Of a stretch of 49,579 nt of DNA, positions 29,665 to 40,700 are shown in pieces. The stretch comes from Entamoeba histolytica HM-1:IMSS. Taxonomy: Eukaryota > Evosea > Mastigamoebida > Endamoebidae. The notes below the pieces were generated by a model. It was not told the origin of the DNA. It did no database searches and saw only the letters and a program-made list of their open reading frames with translations. Position numbers and translations under genes: made by a program. The stretch lies in contig NW_001914960.1 in assembly GCF_000208925.1 (NCBI RefSeq), positions 1,464 to 51,042 on the forward strand. Reading direction: 5' to 3'. Numbering within the stretch: position 1 is the first letter of the stretch; every line of letters begins with the position of its first letter.

Positions 29665-30939
29665 CTACAATATTTGTGGATAAGGAGTATGTTGTATATT
29701 TATTCCTGATCTTTTTTGAGGGATAGGAGGCAAAGACCTTCCAATTGAAGGCTCTGATTTAGTTAAAATTGGTTGATGTTGTTGAGAAGGATTTCGTGAA
29801 GGAGTTTGGGGGAGAGGTCGATGTATGGGTTGAGGTGCTGGAGTATTAACATTATCACTTCGAATAGGTTTTGCAGGAAGTAGTGGTTTTGCAGGTAAAG
29901 GTCGTAAAGTTTGAGTTGCATTTGGTGAGTGACTTGGAGATATAAAGATGGGTTGGGTAGATGCTGACTTTTGTTGAACTGGTTGTCCAAATAATATTCG
30001 TTGTTTAGGGACTGGTGGAGGGGCATGTTTTGGAACTTGAACTGAAACAGTATTAGATGTAGGTTGAGGTTGTGATTGAGATTGAGATTGTTTAGGTTGT
30101 GATTGAGGAATAGAGGATTTTCTTGGAATAGAAAGGAATTTTTTTTCAGGCTCATGAGTTTGAGGGAGTTGCATTGTTTTAAAGGAATTATCATGAACAA
30201 TATCAAATACCTCTTTATAATTTTCAATTAAAAACCTAGTACAAGCAAAACATGCACTATTATTTGAAGAAAGTAAATTAACAACATCAATACCAGTAAA
30301 TATATTTACACCAAAAACTGAAAAGTTAGAGAGTTATTAATATTTAAATCAAGAAGTATTAAAAACAAACTGACAGAAATATTTGATACATTCATTTTAT
30401 TAATTGCTGATGCATCAGCAATTAATCTGAGATAATGAATTAATAATTTTAAAGTTTCATAATAAATACTAAAATGAAGATTAATATAAGTATTAATAAT
30501 GTAATATGAAATACAAACTCTGGAAGAAATGATAATATATTTTGAATATTTTTAATTTTTGTTGGATAGAATTTATCATCCATTTGAACTGTAGCAATTA
30601 TCATATCAGTCTAAAGAATGGGTCTAACTAATAAAAAACAAAATATTTAAAACAAACATTTTCATGAGTAACTAATGAGTCTGGTAATTCTCTAAAAAAT
30701 GCCTTTAAAACAGCTGCCACTGTGTGGATATCATATTTAGACAAATCAACTGTTTCTCCATTATCATATTTTGCTTTAATAATATTAATGTCATTTAATT
30801 TCCCAGATATTCTAAATATTCCTTCAGCTTCTATTCGGGATTGTTTTTCAGTTAGATAACTAATAAGTTCATAGACAGGATACGGAATACCATTACATGT
30901 TGGCACATTTTCGAGTAATACACCAAAAACTTTTCCCAT
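29665..30939 (-). CDS. RhoGAP-domain protein with proline-rich tail, four exons
   Basis: Minus-strand exons in order are 30939-30658, 30610-30519, 30468-30371 and 30317-29665; introns of 47, 50 and 53 nt all begin GTTTGT. The phases fit and give 374 residues. Residues 1-190 form the GTPase-activating domain for Rho/Rac: FGVLLENVP, the arginine finger in EGIFRISG, AVLKAFFRELPDSL, then LPE and the NKM motif (AINKMNVSNIS). The rest is proline-rich with many SH3-type sites (PPVPKQ, PLPAKP, PLPQTP, LPPIPQK) and Gln/Ser runs. It is expected to switch off a Rho-family GTPase in actin remodelling, recruited by SH3 partners. The start codon is 93 bp from that of the THO2-like gene (shared divergent promoter); the stop is 61 bp from the syntaxin stop. 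Confidence 0.92.
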
Positions 30940-31032
30940 TAATTATTACAAGTTCATTTTCTTTTTACTAAAAAAATTAATAAAAAAACCAAAAAAGTAA
31001 AGGAAAAAACTAAAAAACCCCGATTAGAAGGA

Positions 31033-33463
31033 ATGGAGGAGTGTGAAATTAATGGATTTGGTCCTTTTGAAAAAGAAATTACAAAAAAAATGGAAGAGTA
31101 TAATTCTATTAATGACTCAAAGATAGGTAAGATTGATCAAACAATTTCCATTCCAATTCATAAAATTACATGTTTGTAATTCAGCTTCATAGTTATATAA
31201 GAATTTTAATAATATTTATTAATGCATAGTTATGTCTAATAAAAATTATTTGGATATGATGAGGGTTGTATTACTTTATTTAAATGAATGTACAACTCTT
31301 TCTTCTGAAAAGAGTAATGAGTTATTACAATCCCTTCATCTTTCAGTTGTATTATTACCATTATTATTTACCAATGATGAACTTAATAAAAACATCAATA
31401 TGTTAATAAAACTTTATGATTATGATAATGAAATTATCTCTTATTATCCTTCAGAGGCCGTTGTTCCAATTATTTTACGATCATTTGATAAGACTACTTT
31501 CATCTCTGAATTACTTGAAAATAAATCACTTTCAAAAGAACAAACTTGTTTATTACTTAAAGACAAACCAAGACAATGTATGTCTTTTATTGATAAATTA
31601 CCATATGTTCATTGTTCAACAGAATTTTTTAATAGTCTTAATGAGTCTAGATTTATAGAAATTTTCTTTAAATTGTATACTGCTTATTGCCAATTTGGTG
31701 AGCTTAATAGAAGAAGTAATACTCCAATTCAAACACATTTATTTGATAATATGGTTTGTAAATTATCAATAAAAAATAGGATAGAATTATTTGAACATTT
31801 ACCAGAAACTCCAATTGAAAACACAGAATTAATGATAAGACGTATTTTTAAGAAGATAGGTACGGAAGCTTCAGAAGAACAACAACAAGAAATGGAACAA
31901 GTACTACACTGTGGACCAAAAGAGATTATAAATTATTTTTTAGAAACTATTATAGCATATCCTAATTTTATTACTACTATAGTAAAAGTTGTTTCAAAGA
32001 TAGACAAATGGGAAATTAGTTTAATGAACTCAATTGTTTGTAAACGACTTCATGAATTAAATAATGAAATCATTGAAAATTTAGAACGAAAAAAACGATT
32101 TGATACTAATGATAGTGAAATTGCAAAAACATTTTCAGAAAGATGTGGAAATGAAATTGAAAAAGGAAGAAGCGTTGAAATGGTTTTATTTTCTTATCTT
32201 GGAGGAATATGTGAATTTGAAGAAGATACATTTAAATGGATTAAAATTATATTTGAACAGAATGGGTTTGGAGAATGGGTTTATCATATGTTAAGTGAAA
32301 TTATACGCTTATGTGAAAGATCTAAATGGGTTAACAATTTTGTACAAGAAAATATTCTTATTGAATTGATTGGTGTGATGGAGATTGAACGAATGAAATA
32401 TGAAAAAGATGAGTGGTATGATTGTTGGAGTAAAATGGAAAGAAAGTTAATTAAGGGATTAGACTTATTAAGCGAAAAGAATGAACAAATAATCTTTGAT
32501 GACATCAAGAAGTATTGTAGAAAGATGAAACCAGAAGTTATGTGGGAAATTATAAGAAGACTTGAAAAGAAAGGTATGAAGAAAGGTATTAAACCAATCA
32601 TGGAAAAACAACAAGGAGTTGATGAATATGAAAATAATGAAAGAATAGTTGTTTGGGAACATTTCTTTAGTATTGATAATGATATATTAGGAGTAGAACC
32701 AACAGAACTTGAGGCTATAAGAAAATTACAACATGAATGTGATCAAAGGAAAGGAATGAAAGAAGAAGAATTAAAAAAACAATTTTCAATTGCAATAAGT
32801 AAACTTGAAAAAAGAGAGAGAGTAAACCTAGAACATTTTAGTGCTATTAGAACACAAATCACTAAAAGAAAAGAATTTAATGTACAACATTGCATAGAGG
32901 CAATGAGAATGAGAGTAGATTGGTTTTTCAAAGAATGTATTTTCAAAAGAGTAAACATTAGTGGGAGTGAGGCATTGATTACAGCTAAAATTATTGAAAT
33001 GATGATTGAAAAGAATGTGATGTATGTCAATGGATTTTTATTAATTGATAAATGTATTGATAATTTCTTTGGCATAGCCTCTATCGTATCTTTAAGAGAA
33101 GCTAGATTTTGGGGAATATTTATTGGTGATTTAATGAGCTTTATGCAATCACAAGTTGATACCTTCGATCAAACAGAAGAACAAAGAAAGATAAATTGGC
33201 ACTACTCAATGGAAAAATTACTTACTAAAGAAAATTTCTTGTTCCTACAAAATGATTGGAATACAAAAATAAACCAAGTCATTCTCTGTTTACTAACTCA
33301 AACTAATACTTATTTCACTAAAATAGGACTTCAACTCTTTGTTGGCAGCTCTCGTGGAATCAAAACTTGTTCAGAAATTACAAATACTTTGGACCAACTT
33401 ATCAAACACCCTGACAGCAAAATAAGAAAATTAACCAATGCTGCTTTTGATTCTTTAAAATAA
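31033..33463 (+). CDS. Large helical protein, probable divergent THO2/THOC2
   Basis: Exons 31033-31171 and 31230-33463 with one 58-nt intron (GTTTGT...TAG); phase 1 plus 2 joins exactly and gives 790 residues. The short first exon adds 46 residues (GFGPFEKEITKKMEEYNS). Most of the protein is alpha-helical with a charged middle (about 520-610). Around residues 610-740, CIFKRVNISGSEALITAKI, then FLLIDKCIDNFF, ARFWGIFIGDLMSFM, and after a gap WNTKINQVILCLLTQTN line up in order and spacing with the conserved core of human THOC2 (CIFPR, FSP.DA.Y.A.F, RYGRFL, KWHYKLTKA). THO2 is the scaffold of the THO/TREX complex that couples transcription with mRNA export. Recognition is from memory of the pattern, so this is a moderate-confidence call. 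Confidence 0.55.
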
Positions 33464-33563
33464 TTTACTTTTTGAACATTCTTTATTTCTTATTTTTTTT
33501 AAATAATAAATTCAAAAAAAAAAAAAAAAATAAAACAAAAATAGATAAAACCATTTAACTCAT

Positions 33564-35534
33564 TTAATCAACTTCTTCAATAGTTGGTCCTTTTCCGCTT
33601 GACTTTGGTTGAGCGTTACCTTGTGGAGCAGCTCCAGCACCTGGGAATCCATTTGGCATTCCTCCTGGCATTCCACCAGCAGCTCCGGCTTGTTGATAGA
33701 GCTTAGTGAAAATTGGTTGGACTTTTCCTTCAACTTCCTTCATCTTGTTATCATATTCTTCAGTGGAAGCATTTTGATTGTTATCAATCCAATCAAGAGT
33801 TTCTTTAACAATATTCTCAATAGTAGTCTTATCTTCTGCAGCAATCTTATCAGCAAATTGTTCACTAAGAGTATTCTTGACTGAATAACAGAAGTTCTCT
33901 AACTTATTCTTTGCTTCGACTCTTTGTTTCATCTTATCATCTTCTGCCTTGAACTTTTCAGCTTCTGCTACCATCTTATCAATTTGTTCTTTACTTAATC
34001 TTCCTTTGTCATTAGTAATAGTAATCTTATTCTTCTTTCCAGTTGTTTTATCTTCTGCTGAAACATTCAAAATACCATTTGCATCAATATCAAATGTAAC
34101 TTCAATTTGTGGTACTCCTCGTGGTGCTGGTGGTATTCCTGTTAATTCGAATTTTCCAAGTAAATTACAATGGTTTGTCATTGATGCTTCTCCTTCAAAT
34201 ACTTGAATTAATACTCCTGGTTGATTGTCTGCATATGTAGAGAATACTTGTGATTTCTTTGCTGGAATTGTTGAATTTCTAGGAATTAATGCTGTCATAA
34301 CTCCTCCTGCTGTTTCTATTCCAAGTGTAAGTGGTGCAACATCAAGTAATAACACATCTTCTGTTGCTTTTCCTCCGGTTCCTGTTAAGATAGCTGCTTG
34401 TACTGCTGCTCCATATGCAACTGCTTCATCTGGATTAATACTTTTGTTTGGTTCTTTTCCATTGAAGAAATCTTGTAATAATTGAACAACTTTTGGAATT
34501 CTTGTACTTCCTCCAATTAAGACAACATCATCAATTGATCCTTTGTCTAATTTAGCATCTTGTAAAACTCTTTCAACTGGTCCAATAGTTGATTTAAATA
34601 AATCAATATTTAATTCTTCAAATCTAGCTCGTGTAATAGATGTATAAAAGTCAATTCCATCAAATAATTGATCAACTTCAATGTTTGCTGTTGCAGCACT
34701 TGATAATGTTCTTTTTGCTCTTTCACATGCTGTTCTTAATCTTCTAACAGCTCTTGCATTCCCACTAATATCTTTCTTATATTTTCTCTTGAATTCAGCA
34801 ATAAAATGATTGACAAGTCTATTATCAAAATCTTCTCCTCCAAGATGGGTATCTCCATTAGTTGCTTTAACTTCAAATACTCCATCATCAATTGCAAGTA
34901 ATGATACATCAAATGTTCCTCCTCCAAGATCGAAAATAAGAACGTTCTTTTCTCTGTCACTCTTTTTATCAAGTCCATATGCAATAGCTGCTGCAGTTGG
35001 TTCATTAATAATTCTCATCACATTCATTCCTGCAATTGTTCCTGCATCTTTAGTAGCTTGTCTTTGAGAATCATTGAAATATGCTGGACATGTAATAACT
35101 GCATTCTTTACTTCTTTTCCAACAAATGATTCTGCTGTTTCTTTCATTTTAGTTAATACCATTGATGAAATTTCTTCTGGGGTGAATTTCTTAACTTCTC
35201 CTTTGTATTCTACTTCAATTAATGGTTTATCATGTCCATCATCAATAACTTTGAATGACCAATGTTTCATATCATTTTGAATTGCTGGATCACTAAATCT
35301 TCTTCCAATTAATCTCTTTGCATCAAATACAGTGTTTTTAACATTCATTGCAATTTGGTTCTTTGCTGCATCTCCAATAAGTCTTTCTGTATCAGTAAAT
35401 GCAACATATGATGGTGTTGTTCTATTTCCTTGATCATTAGCAATAATTTCAACTCTATCGTTTTGCCAGATACCTACACATGAATATGTAGTACCTAAAT
35501 CAATACCAACGGCTGGTCCTGTGTATTTACTCAT
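33564..35534 (-). CDS. Cytosolic heat shock protein 70 (Hsc70/Hsp70)
   Basis: A 656-residue ATP-driven chaperone. Visible signatures are [12 protein letters not shown] (9-20), [12 protein letters not shown], the [17 protein letters not shown] site, [12 protein letters not shown], the interdomain linker [16 protein letters not shown], the substrate-binding beta domain, the helical lid, a [12 protein letters not shown] tail and the terminal EEVD. EEVD binds TPR co-chaperones and marks the cytosolic/nuclear form. No signal peptide or ER retention signal is present. Single exon. Codon use is more C/G-tolerant than neighbours, as expected of a highly expressed gene. The gene is divergent from the EHD gene across a G+C-enriched 530-bp spacer. 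Confidence 0.98.
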   Translation of the reverse strand: MSKYTGPAVGIDLGTTYSCVGIWQNDRVEIIANDQGNRTTPSYVAFTDTERLIGDAAKNQIAMNVKNTVFDAKRLIGRRFSDPAIQNDMKHWSFKVIDDGHDKPLIEVEYKGEVKKFTPEEISSMVLTKMKETAESFVGKEVKNAVITCPAYFNDSQRQATKDAGTIAGMNVMRIINEPTAAAIAYGLDKKSDREKNVLIFDLGGGTFDVSLLAIDDGVFEVKATNGDTHLGGEDFDNRLVNHFIAEFKRKYKKDISGNARAVRRLRTACERAKRTLSSAATANIEVDQLFDGIDFYTSITRARFEELNIDLFKSTIGPVERVLQDAKLDKGSIDDVVLIGGSTRIPKVVQLLQDFFNGKEPNKSINPDEAVAYGAAVQAAILTGTGGKATEDVLLLDVAPLTLGIETAGGVMTALIPRNSTIPAKKSQVFSTYADNQPGVLIQVFEGEASMTNHCNLLGKFELTGIPPAPRGVPQIEVTFDIDANGILNVSAEDKTTGKKNKITITNDKGRLSKEQIDKMVAEAEKFKAEDDKMKQRVEAKNKLENFCYSVKNTLSEQFADKIAAEDKTTIENIVKETLDWIDNNQNASTEEYDNKMKEVEGKVQPIFTKLYQQAGAAGGMPGGMPNGFPGAGAAPQGNAQPKSSGKGPTIEEVD

Positions 35535-35594
35535 TTAATGATTTAATCAGTACTTGATTCGGTTTATATTTGGTGTTGATTGTATTTCACTATT

Positions 35595-35785
35595 CAGCAA
35601 CACGTCATCTTATAACGTGGCTTGAGGGTTTTAAAGGGTTGACAAAGTAGTTTCCAAAAAAGAAAAGTTCCCATCATTTGTATATTTTGTATTATTTTCG
35701 GTTTGTTTTATCATTTTCCTTTCTTAAAACAATACTCTTTTTGCCACTCTTCTTAGTATTGGTTCCACGTTACTGCCACGAACAG
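35595..35785. promoter_or_regulatory. Hsp70-EHD intergenic region with clustered CACGT motifs
   Basis: The spacer 35535-36063 is richer in G+C than other intergenic DNA here. CACGT occurs at 35601-35605, ACGTGG at 35615-35620 (an inverted pair with the first), CCACGT at 35765-35770 and CCACG at 35776-35780. A TTCC-A6-GAA-AAG-TTC run at 35653-35671 resembles a heat-shock element but has wrong spacing (3 instead of 2). The cluster may control the Hsp70 gene (start at 35534). No factor can be named. Confidence 0.35.
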
Positions 35786-36022
35786 ATGAGCAACCCTTTT
35801 GTTTTTTTTTTTTAATTTCCTGTAATAATCTCTTAAAATAGTTCTTAATGATGTTTTTTATTTTGTTATTGAATAACATTATTAAAAAAAAAAGCTTCAT
35901 AAAAAAAAGCAATTAGAATAGAAGAGTCATAAATGATTCGTTGAAAAAATTATTTAACAACTAGTATAGTAAATTGTATTATATTTATTAATTTGAAAGA
36001 AAAATCTATAGCAATAGAAGTT

Positions 36023-36046
36023 AATGAACTTTAAACTAAAAATTTA
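36023..36046 (+). promoter_or_regulatory. Core promoter of EHD gene: GAAC box, TATA-like, initiator-like
   Basis: AATGAACT (36023-36030) matches the Entamoeba GAAC element. It is followed by TTTAAA (36030-36035) and AAAAATTTA (36038-36046), close to the initiator AAAAATTCA. The block ends 17 bp before the ATG at 36064, agreeing with the short leaders of this genus. Confidence 0.5.
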
Positions 36047-36063
36047 CGTTATCTTTAGAAAAT

Positions 36064-37587
36064 ATGTTTGGTAAGAAAAATCAAAAACAACCAGTAGATC
36101 CTACTTATGTTTCAGTTATTGATGGTATCAAGAAGATTTATGATGAAAAAATTAAAAAATTAGAAGCTGAGTATAAATATGATTATTTAATTTCACCTCT
36201 TATGAGACAAGCTGATTTTGATGCAAAGCCAATGGTTTTATTCCTTGGTCAATATTCTACTGGTAAAACTACTTTTATTAATTATTTATTAAATTATGAT
36301 TATCCTGGTTCTCATATTGGTCCTGAACCAACTACTGATGGATTTGCAGCTATTATGCATGGACCTAATTCTACTAATATTCCAGGTAATACATTATGTG
36401 TTCAATCAGATAAACCATTTACTTCATTATCTAAGTTTGGTAATGATTTTATGGCTAAATTTAATGGGTCATTCTGTAATCTTCCACTTCTTGAACATTT
36501 AACTTTTATTGATTCTCCTGGTGTTTTGTCTGGAGAAAAACAAAGAATTGGTAGATCATATGATTTTAATGAAGTTGTAAGATGGTTTGCTGAAAGAGCT
36601 GATATGATTGTACTTGTATTTGATGCACATAAATTAGATATTTCTGATGAATTTAAAGGAGTTATTGAAGCTGTTAAGAAACATTCTGAAAAGATGAGAC
36701 TTGTATTAAATAAAGCAGATTCTATTGATTCACAACAATTAATGAGAGTATATGGAGCTCTTATGTGGTCACTTGGTAAAGTTATGCAAACACCAGAATG
36801 TCTAAGGGTTTATGTCTCTTCATTCTGGGACCAACCATTTAAAGAGTCATTATTTACTGGATTATTTGAAAAAGAACGTGATGATTTAATGTATGATCTT
36901 CATGCATTACCAAAACAAGCTACTGTTCGTAAAGTTAATGAATTATGTAAACGTGCTAGATTGGCTAAAACAAACGCATATATTACATCATATCTTCGTG
37001 AACAAATGCCAACATTTGGTAAAGATAAGAAGAAAGCAGAATTATTAAAAGACTTGAACACTGTTTTCAATACTGTTATGAAACGATATAACTTAGCTGC
37101 TGGTGATTTCCCACCAATTGACGTATATAAAGATCGTTTACAAAATTGTGATTTTTCTAAATTCCCTAAATTGGATATGAGAGTAATTAATGCAGTTGAT
37201 GATGCTCTTGGAACTCAAATTCCATTGTTATTGAAAAAATTCCCAATGGAAGATGACTTATCAACTCATACCAATCCATTTGAAGTTTCAAGTAACTTTG
37301 AAAAATGTTGTATTACTCTTGATGTTAGTGAAGATGAAATGAACTCATACCAAAAAGAGTTTGATAAATTACCAAAGAATGAAGTTGGTAAAGTACTTGG
37401 TAAAGATTGTTTTGCACCATTAATGGCTAGTGGAGCAGATAAAAAAGATCTTCAAAAGATTTGGTCAATTGCAGATTCAGGAAAAGAAGGAGCATTAAAT
37501 GCACACCAATATATTCTTGCAAAAGCATTAGTTAGAACATTATTACAATCAGGGGGATATCCTGACAATCTTCCACCAGTTGAATAA
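36064..37587 (+). CDS. EHD-family membrane-remodelling ATPase
   Basis: A 507-residue dynamin-like ATPase that tubulates membranes in endocytic recycling. The N-terminal helical part (VIDGIKKIYDEKIKKLE) precedes a G domain with P-loop GQYSTGKTT (62-70), the EHD hallmark GPEPTTDGF (about 90-98), the DSPGVLSG switch, and NKAD. A second helical region follows (YITSYLREQMP), then a C-terminal EH domain (about 425-507) with an EF-hand-like loop in IADSGKEGALNAHQYILA. The EH domain normally binds NPF peptides. The full EHD architecture and length (mammalian EHDs are about 535) are intact. It is divergent from Hsp70. Single exon. Confidence 0.95.
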   Translation: MFGKKNQKQPVDPTYVSVIDGIKKIYDEKIKKLEAEYKYDYLISPLMRQADFDAKPMVLFLGQYSTGKTTFINYLLNYDYPGSHIGPEPTTDGFAAIMHGPNSTNIPGNTLCVQSDKPFTSLSKFGNDFMAKFNGSFCNLPLLEHLTFIDSPGVLSGEKQRIGRSYDFNEVVRWFAERADMIVLVFDAHKLDISDEFKGVIEAVKKHSEKMRLVLNKADSIDSQQLMRVYGALMWSLGKVMQTPECLRVYVSSFWDQPFKESLFTGLFEKERDDLMYDLHALPKQATVRKVNELCKRARLAKTNAYITSYLREQMPTFGKDKKKAELLKDLNTVFNTVMKRYNLAAGDFPPIDVYKDRLQNCDFSKFPKLDMRVINAVDDALGTQIPLLLKKFPMEDDLSTHTNPFEVSSNFEKCCITLDVSEDEMNSYQKEFDKLPKNEVGKVLGKDCFAPLMASGADKKDLQKIWSIADSGKEGALNAHQYILAKALVRTLLQSGGYPDNLPPVE

Positions 37588-37714
37588 AAAAGTTATTAGT
37601 AGAAATAAGACATTCTCTTCATTCTAATTATTTATTTATTTTTTTTAATAAATAAAATTATAATTTAATTAATATTTCTTTAAGTTTTAAAAGAAAACTT
37701 AAAAAAATAAAAGG

Positions 37715-40700
37715 ATGATTCAATCATTTCTTATTTCAATATTTATCATCTCATTAGTTCATGGTCAATGTACTATTAAAGACTATCAAGGGACTATTAA
37801 TGAAAATAGTTTTGTTCCACAAAATTGTCTTACTTCAAGTACAAACTTAGTTATTAATACAGACCAAAAGACATTAGTATTTGGAATTGATATTAATGTC
37901 AATTCTACAACAATTACCGGGAATGTAGAAAAAATTGATATGAATGCAAAGTCATTAACAACTAATCACTTTATTGTTGAAAAAAAAGGTTCGTTAACAA
38001 TCATTGGTTCATCGGTTTTATCTCTTGGAAATGTTATGATGGAAAGATGTAGTTTAGTTGTTAATGAAAGAACTAATAGTGTTACAATAAAAAGTGGTAT
38101 ATTATACTATATTAATGTTATTGCTTTAAATTTAATACTTGGTAATTCTAATAAAGATAATTCATTAATTATTAATGATGGAAGTGCTACACTTTCTGGA
38201 GACATAATATTAAATGAGGTAGATGTATTAAATATAATTATGGAATGTAATACTTTACATTTTGCAAGTACTAAATCTATTGGACTTAGAAAAACATTAA
38301 AGGTAAATACATTACTTACAGTACAAACAATAAGTTCACAAATATTATTTATTTCTAATATTTCATCAAATTCTGAAATTAAAATAAATCAAATAACATT
38401 TCCAACATTTGAAAATGTAGTAATTGTAGCAACAAAAATAATTTCTAAGATAGATATTGTTGCTATAAACCCAATTTGTAGAAATCATATTTATGCAAGT
38501 TTTTCTGTCGATTGTGCTAAATATACAGAATATTTTAATCCTAACGCTAAATGTACTGTTTTGAGACTTGGTGACTCAATGACTACTCATAGTTATTTAA
38601 ATGATAATACTATCTATTGTCCATGTGGTTCAAATGATGAAGATTTAAAATATTGTAATTATGATTTTACTCAATTAACTGTTAATGATTATACTAAATA
38701 TTTTGACCCAGCTAAAGATGGATATACAAGGATTAATAAAATTATTCTTGGGAATATTCATGTTAATGTAGTAGTTGATAGTCTTGTTTTTTCAATCATT
38801 GAAGGTTCAATTAAAAGTACAGCTAATCTTATTAATTCAAATACTGTTAAATATCCTATTTCTATTGGTCATGGGACTTATTATTTTAATGGTTCATTTG
38901 AATTACAAAAAACATCAAATGATAATTCATTAATATTTTTTAAAGAAGCTGAAATTAGTCAAGGAATATTTGAAAGTATTGAGTTTAAAGAAAATGGTAT
39001 TATTTCTACAACAGGAAATGTTAGTATTGGACAACTTATTTATCATAAAAAAGTATTTGTAGGACAAGACAGTTCTTATACCAAAACAACAGTTTCACAA
39101 GTCGGTGTTTTTGATCAAAATGATAGAGGAATTATATTAAGAAGAAAGGCAAATTTTATTTTTGGAAATGCTTTTTATTATAAAAGTTATTCATCTCAAT
39201 ATACTTTATTCGATGGTTATACTTCTAATTTCGAATTTACTCAATCAACTGATGGTTCTGCTCATTTTGCATGCAATAATAGTGTTGTATTTGTTTCAAT
39301 TAATGATAAATATACAGGAGATTGTCAAAGGTCATTACCTCTTTGTTGTTTAAAAAAAGGATTAATTTCACCAATTGATATAACAAATAAGTATAATTAT
39401 GAACAAGGTATATTTCAAAATTGTCCTTATAATGGTATGAGAGTTAGTTTAGAACAATTGGGAGGAAATATTATTATTGCAAAGAGTTATTATAATTATT
39501 CAATGATTTTAGGAAATGAAAATCTTGGATTAAGTTTTGATACACCAGATAAAACAAAAGATATAAATATTAAATATATTTCCAATATTGGAGAAATTGT
39601 AATTGATAATTCATATTTTAATAGTTATAACATAAGTCAGATTAAAAAACTTACTGTTGTAAATACCGACATTAATTCAATTGATACAAATTATCTTATT
39701 TCATCTGGATTAGTTAATATAACTAGAGGTTCAATTAATACTCAATGGTATAAAAATAAAAATTCATTGTTAAGGTCTTCAGAATTAACTATTTCTAAAA
39801 TGGATGATGAAACATTAAAATCTGCTGTTATAAAAAGAGATAATGAAATAGATAAATCTATTATTTTTTCCTCTCAAATTTCCAAGTCAATTAATTCTTT
39901 TCCATCTACTTATAAATGGGCTTGTTTAGATTCTATTTTAATTTTATCTACTCAAACATTTAATGAAAATTTATGTCCTTTAATTCAATGTACTATCAAT
40001 TCAAATAAAAATGAACTTTTAACTTCATATTCTTATAATACAAATACTCCATGTTCATCGACTTCATGTTCATTTTGTTCATTTATTATTAATGGTCAAA
40101 TAAAATACGATTTTTATTATATTAATAAAGGCATTTATTTAAATTCTGATAGTACCCTTTCATTGACTACACCAAAATCTTTATTCACTTCATCTTTAGT
40201 AATAACTACACAAATGAATTCAGTTATTACAAGTGTAGATGATAATCCATCTATTGCATTACCTTCTTTAAAAATTATGTCAAATGGTAATTTAACATTA
40301 AAAGGAAAACATGTAGTTGAAACAATTCAATGCACTTCTGGAATGGTTATAATTGAAGGAGAAATTACATTACAGGAATCTACTAATTGTTCATATTTCA
40401 TTAAAGAAGGATATAAATTAATTAGCAATGTACTTTTGGATATTGCTTTATATAATGAAGGAACTGTTATTTTTAATAAACTTCCAAAAACATTACATGC
40501 AAAATTAAAATTAACAACATCAATAATAACTTCTGTTAATGAACTTCATTTTGACTCTTTAGAACTAGTTGATAACTTAGAGACATGTCAAAAATTATAC
40601 GACCTTACTACAACATCTGTTAGTTCTAAACAAGAAATGGAACTTTTTGATATTTTTAATGGTAAAACATCATGTAATAATGCTGAATCATGGATATGTA

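Noticed and set aside
29763..30227. 154-codon minus-strand frame overlapping the RhoGAP gene
   Set aside because: It overlaps the proline-rich tail in another frame; the RhoGAP frame is fixed by three introns and the domain match.
35653..35671. Heat-shock element in the Hsp70 spacer
   Set aside because: GAA and TTC blocks are present but with 3-base and longer gaps instead of the canonical 2, so it is not called as a site.
35724..35912. 62-codon minus-strand frame in the Hsp70-EHD spacer
   Set aside because: Low-complexity Lys/Ile/Phe start and no homology; the G+C patch is better explained as regulatory or RNA.
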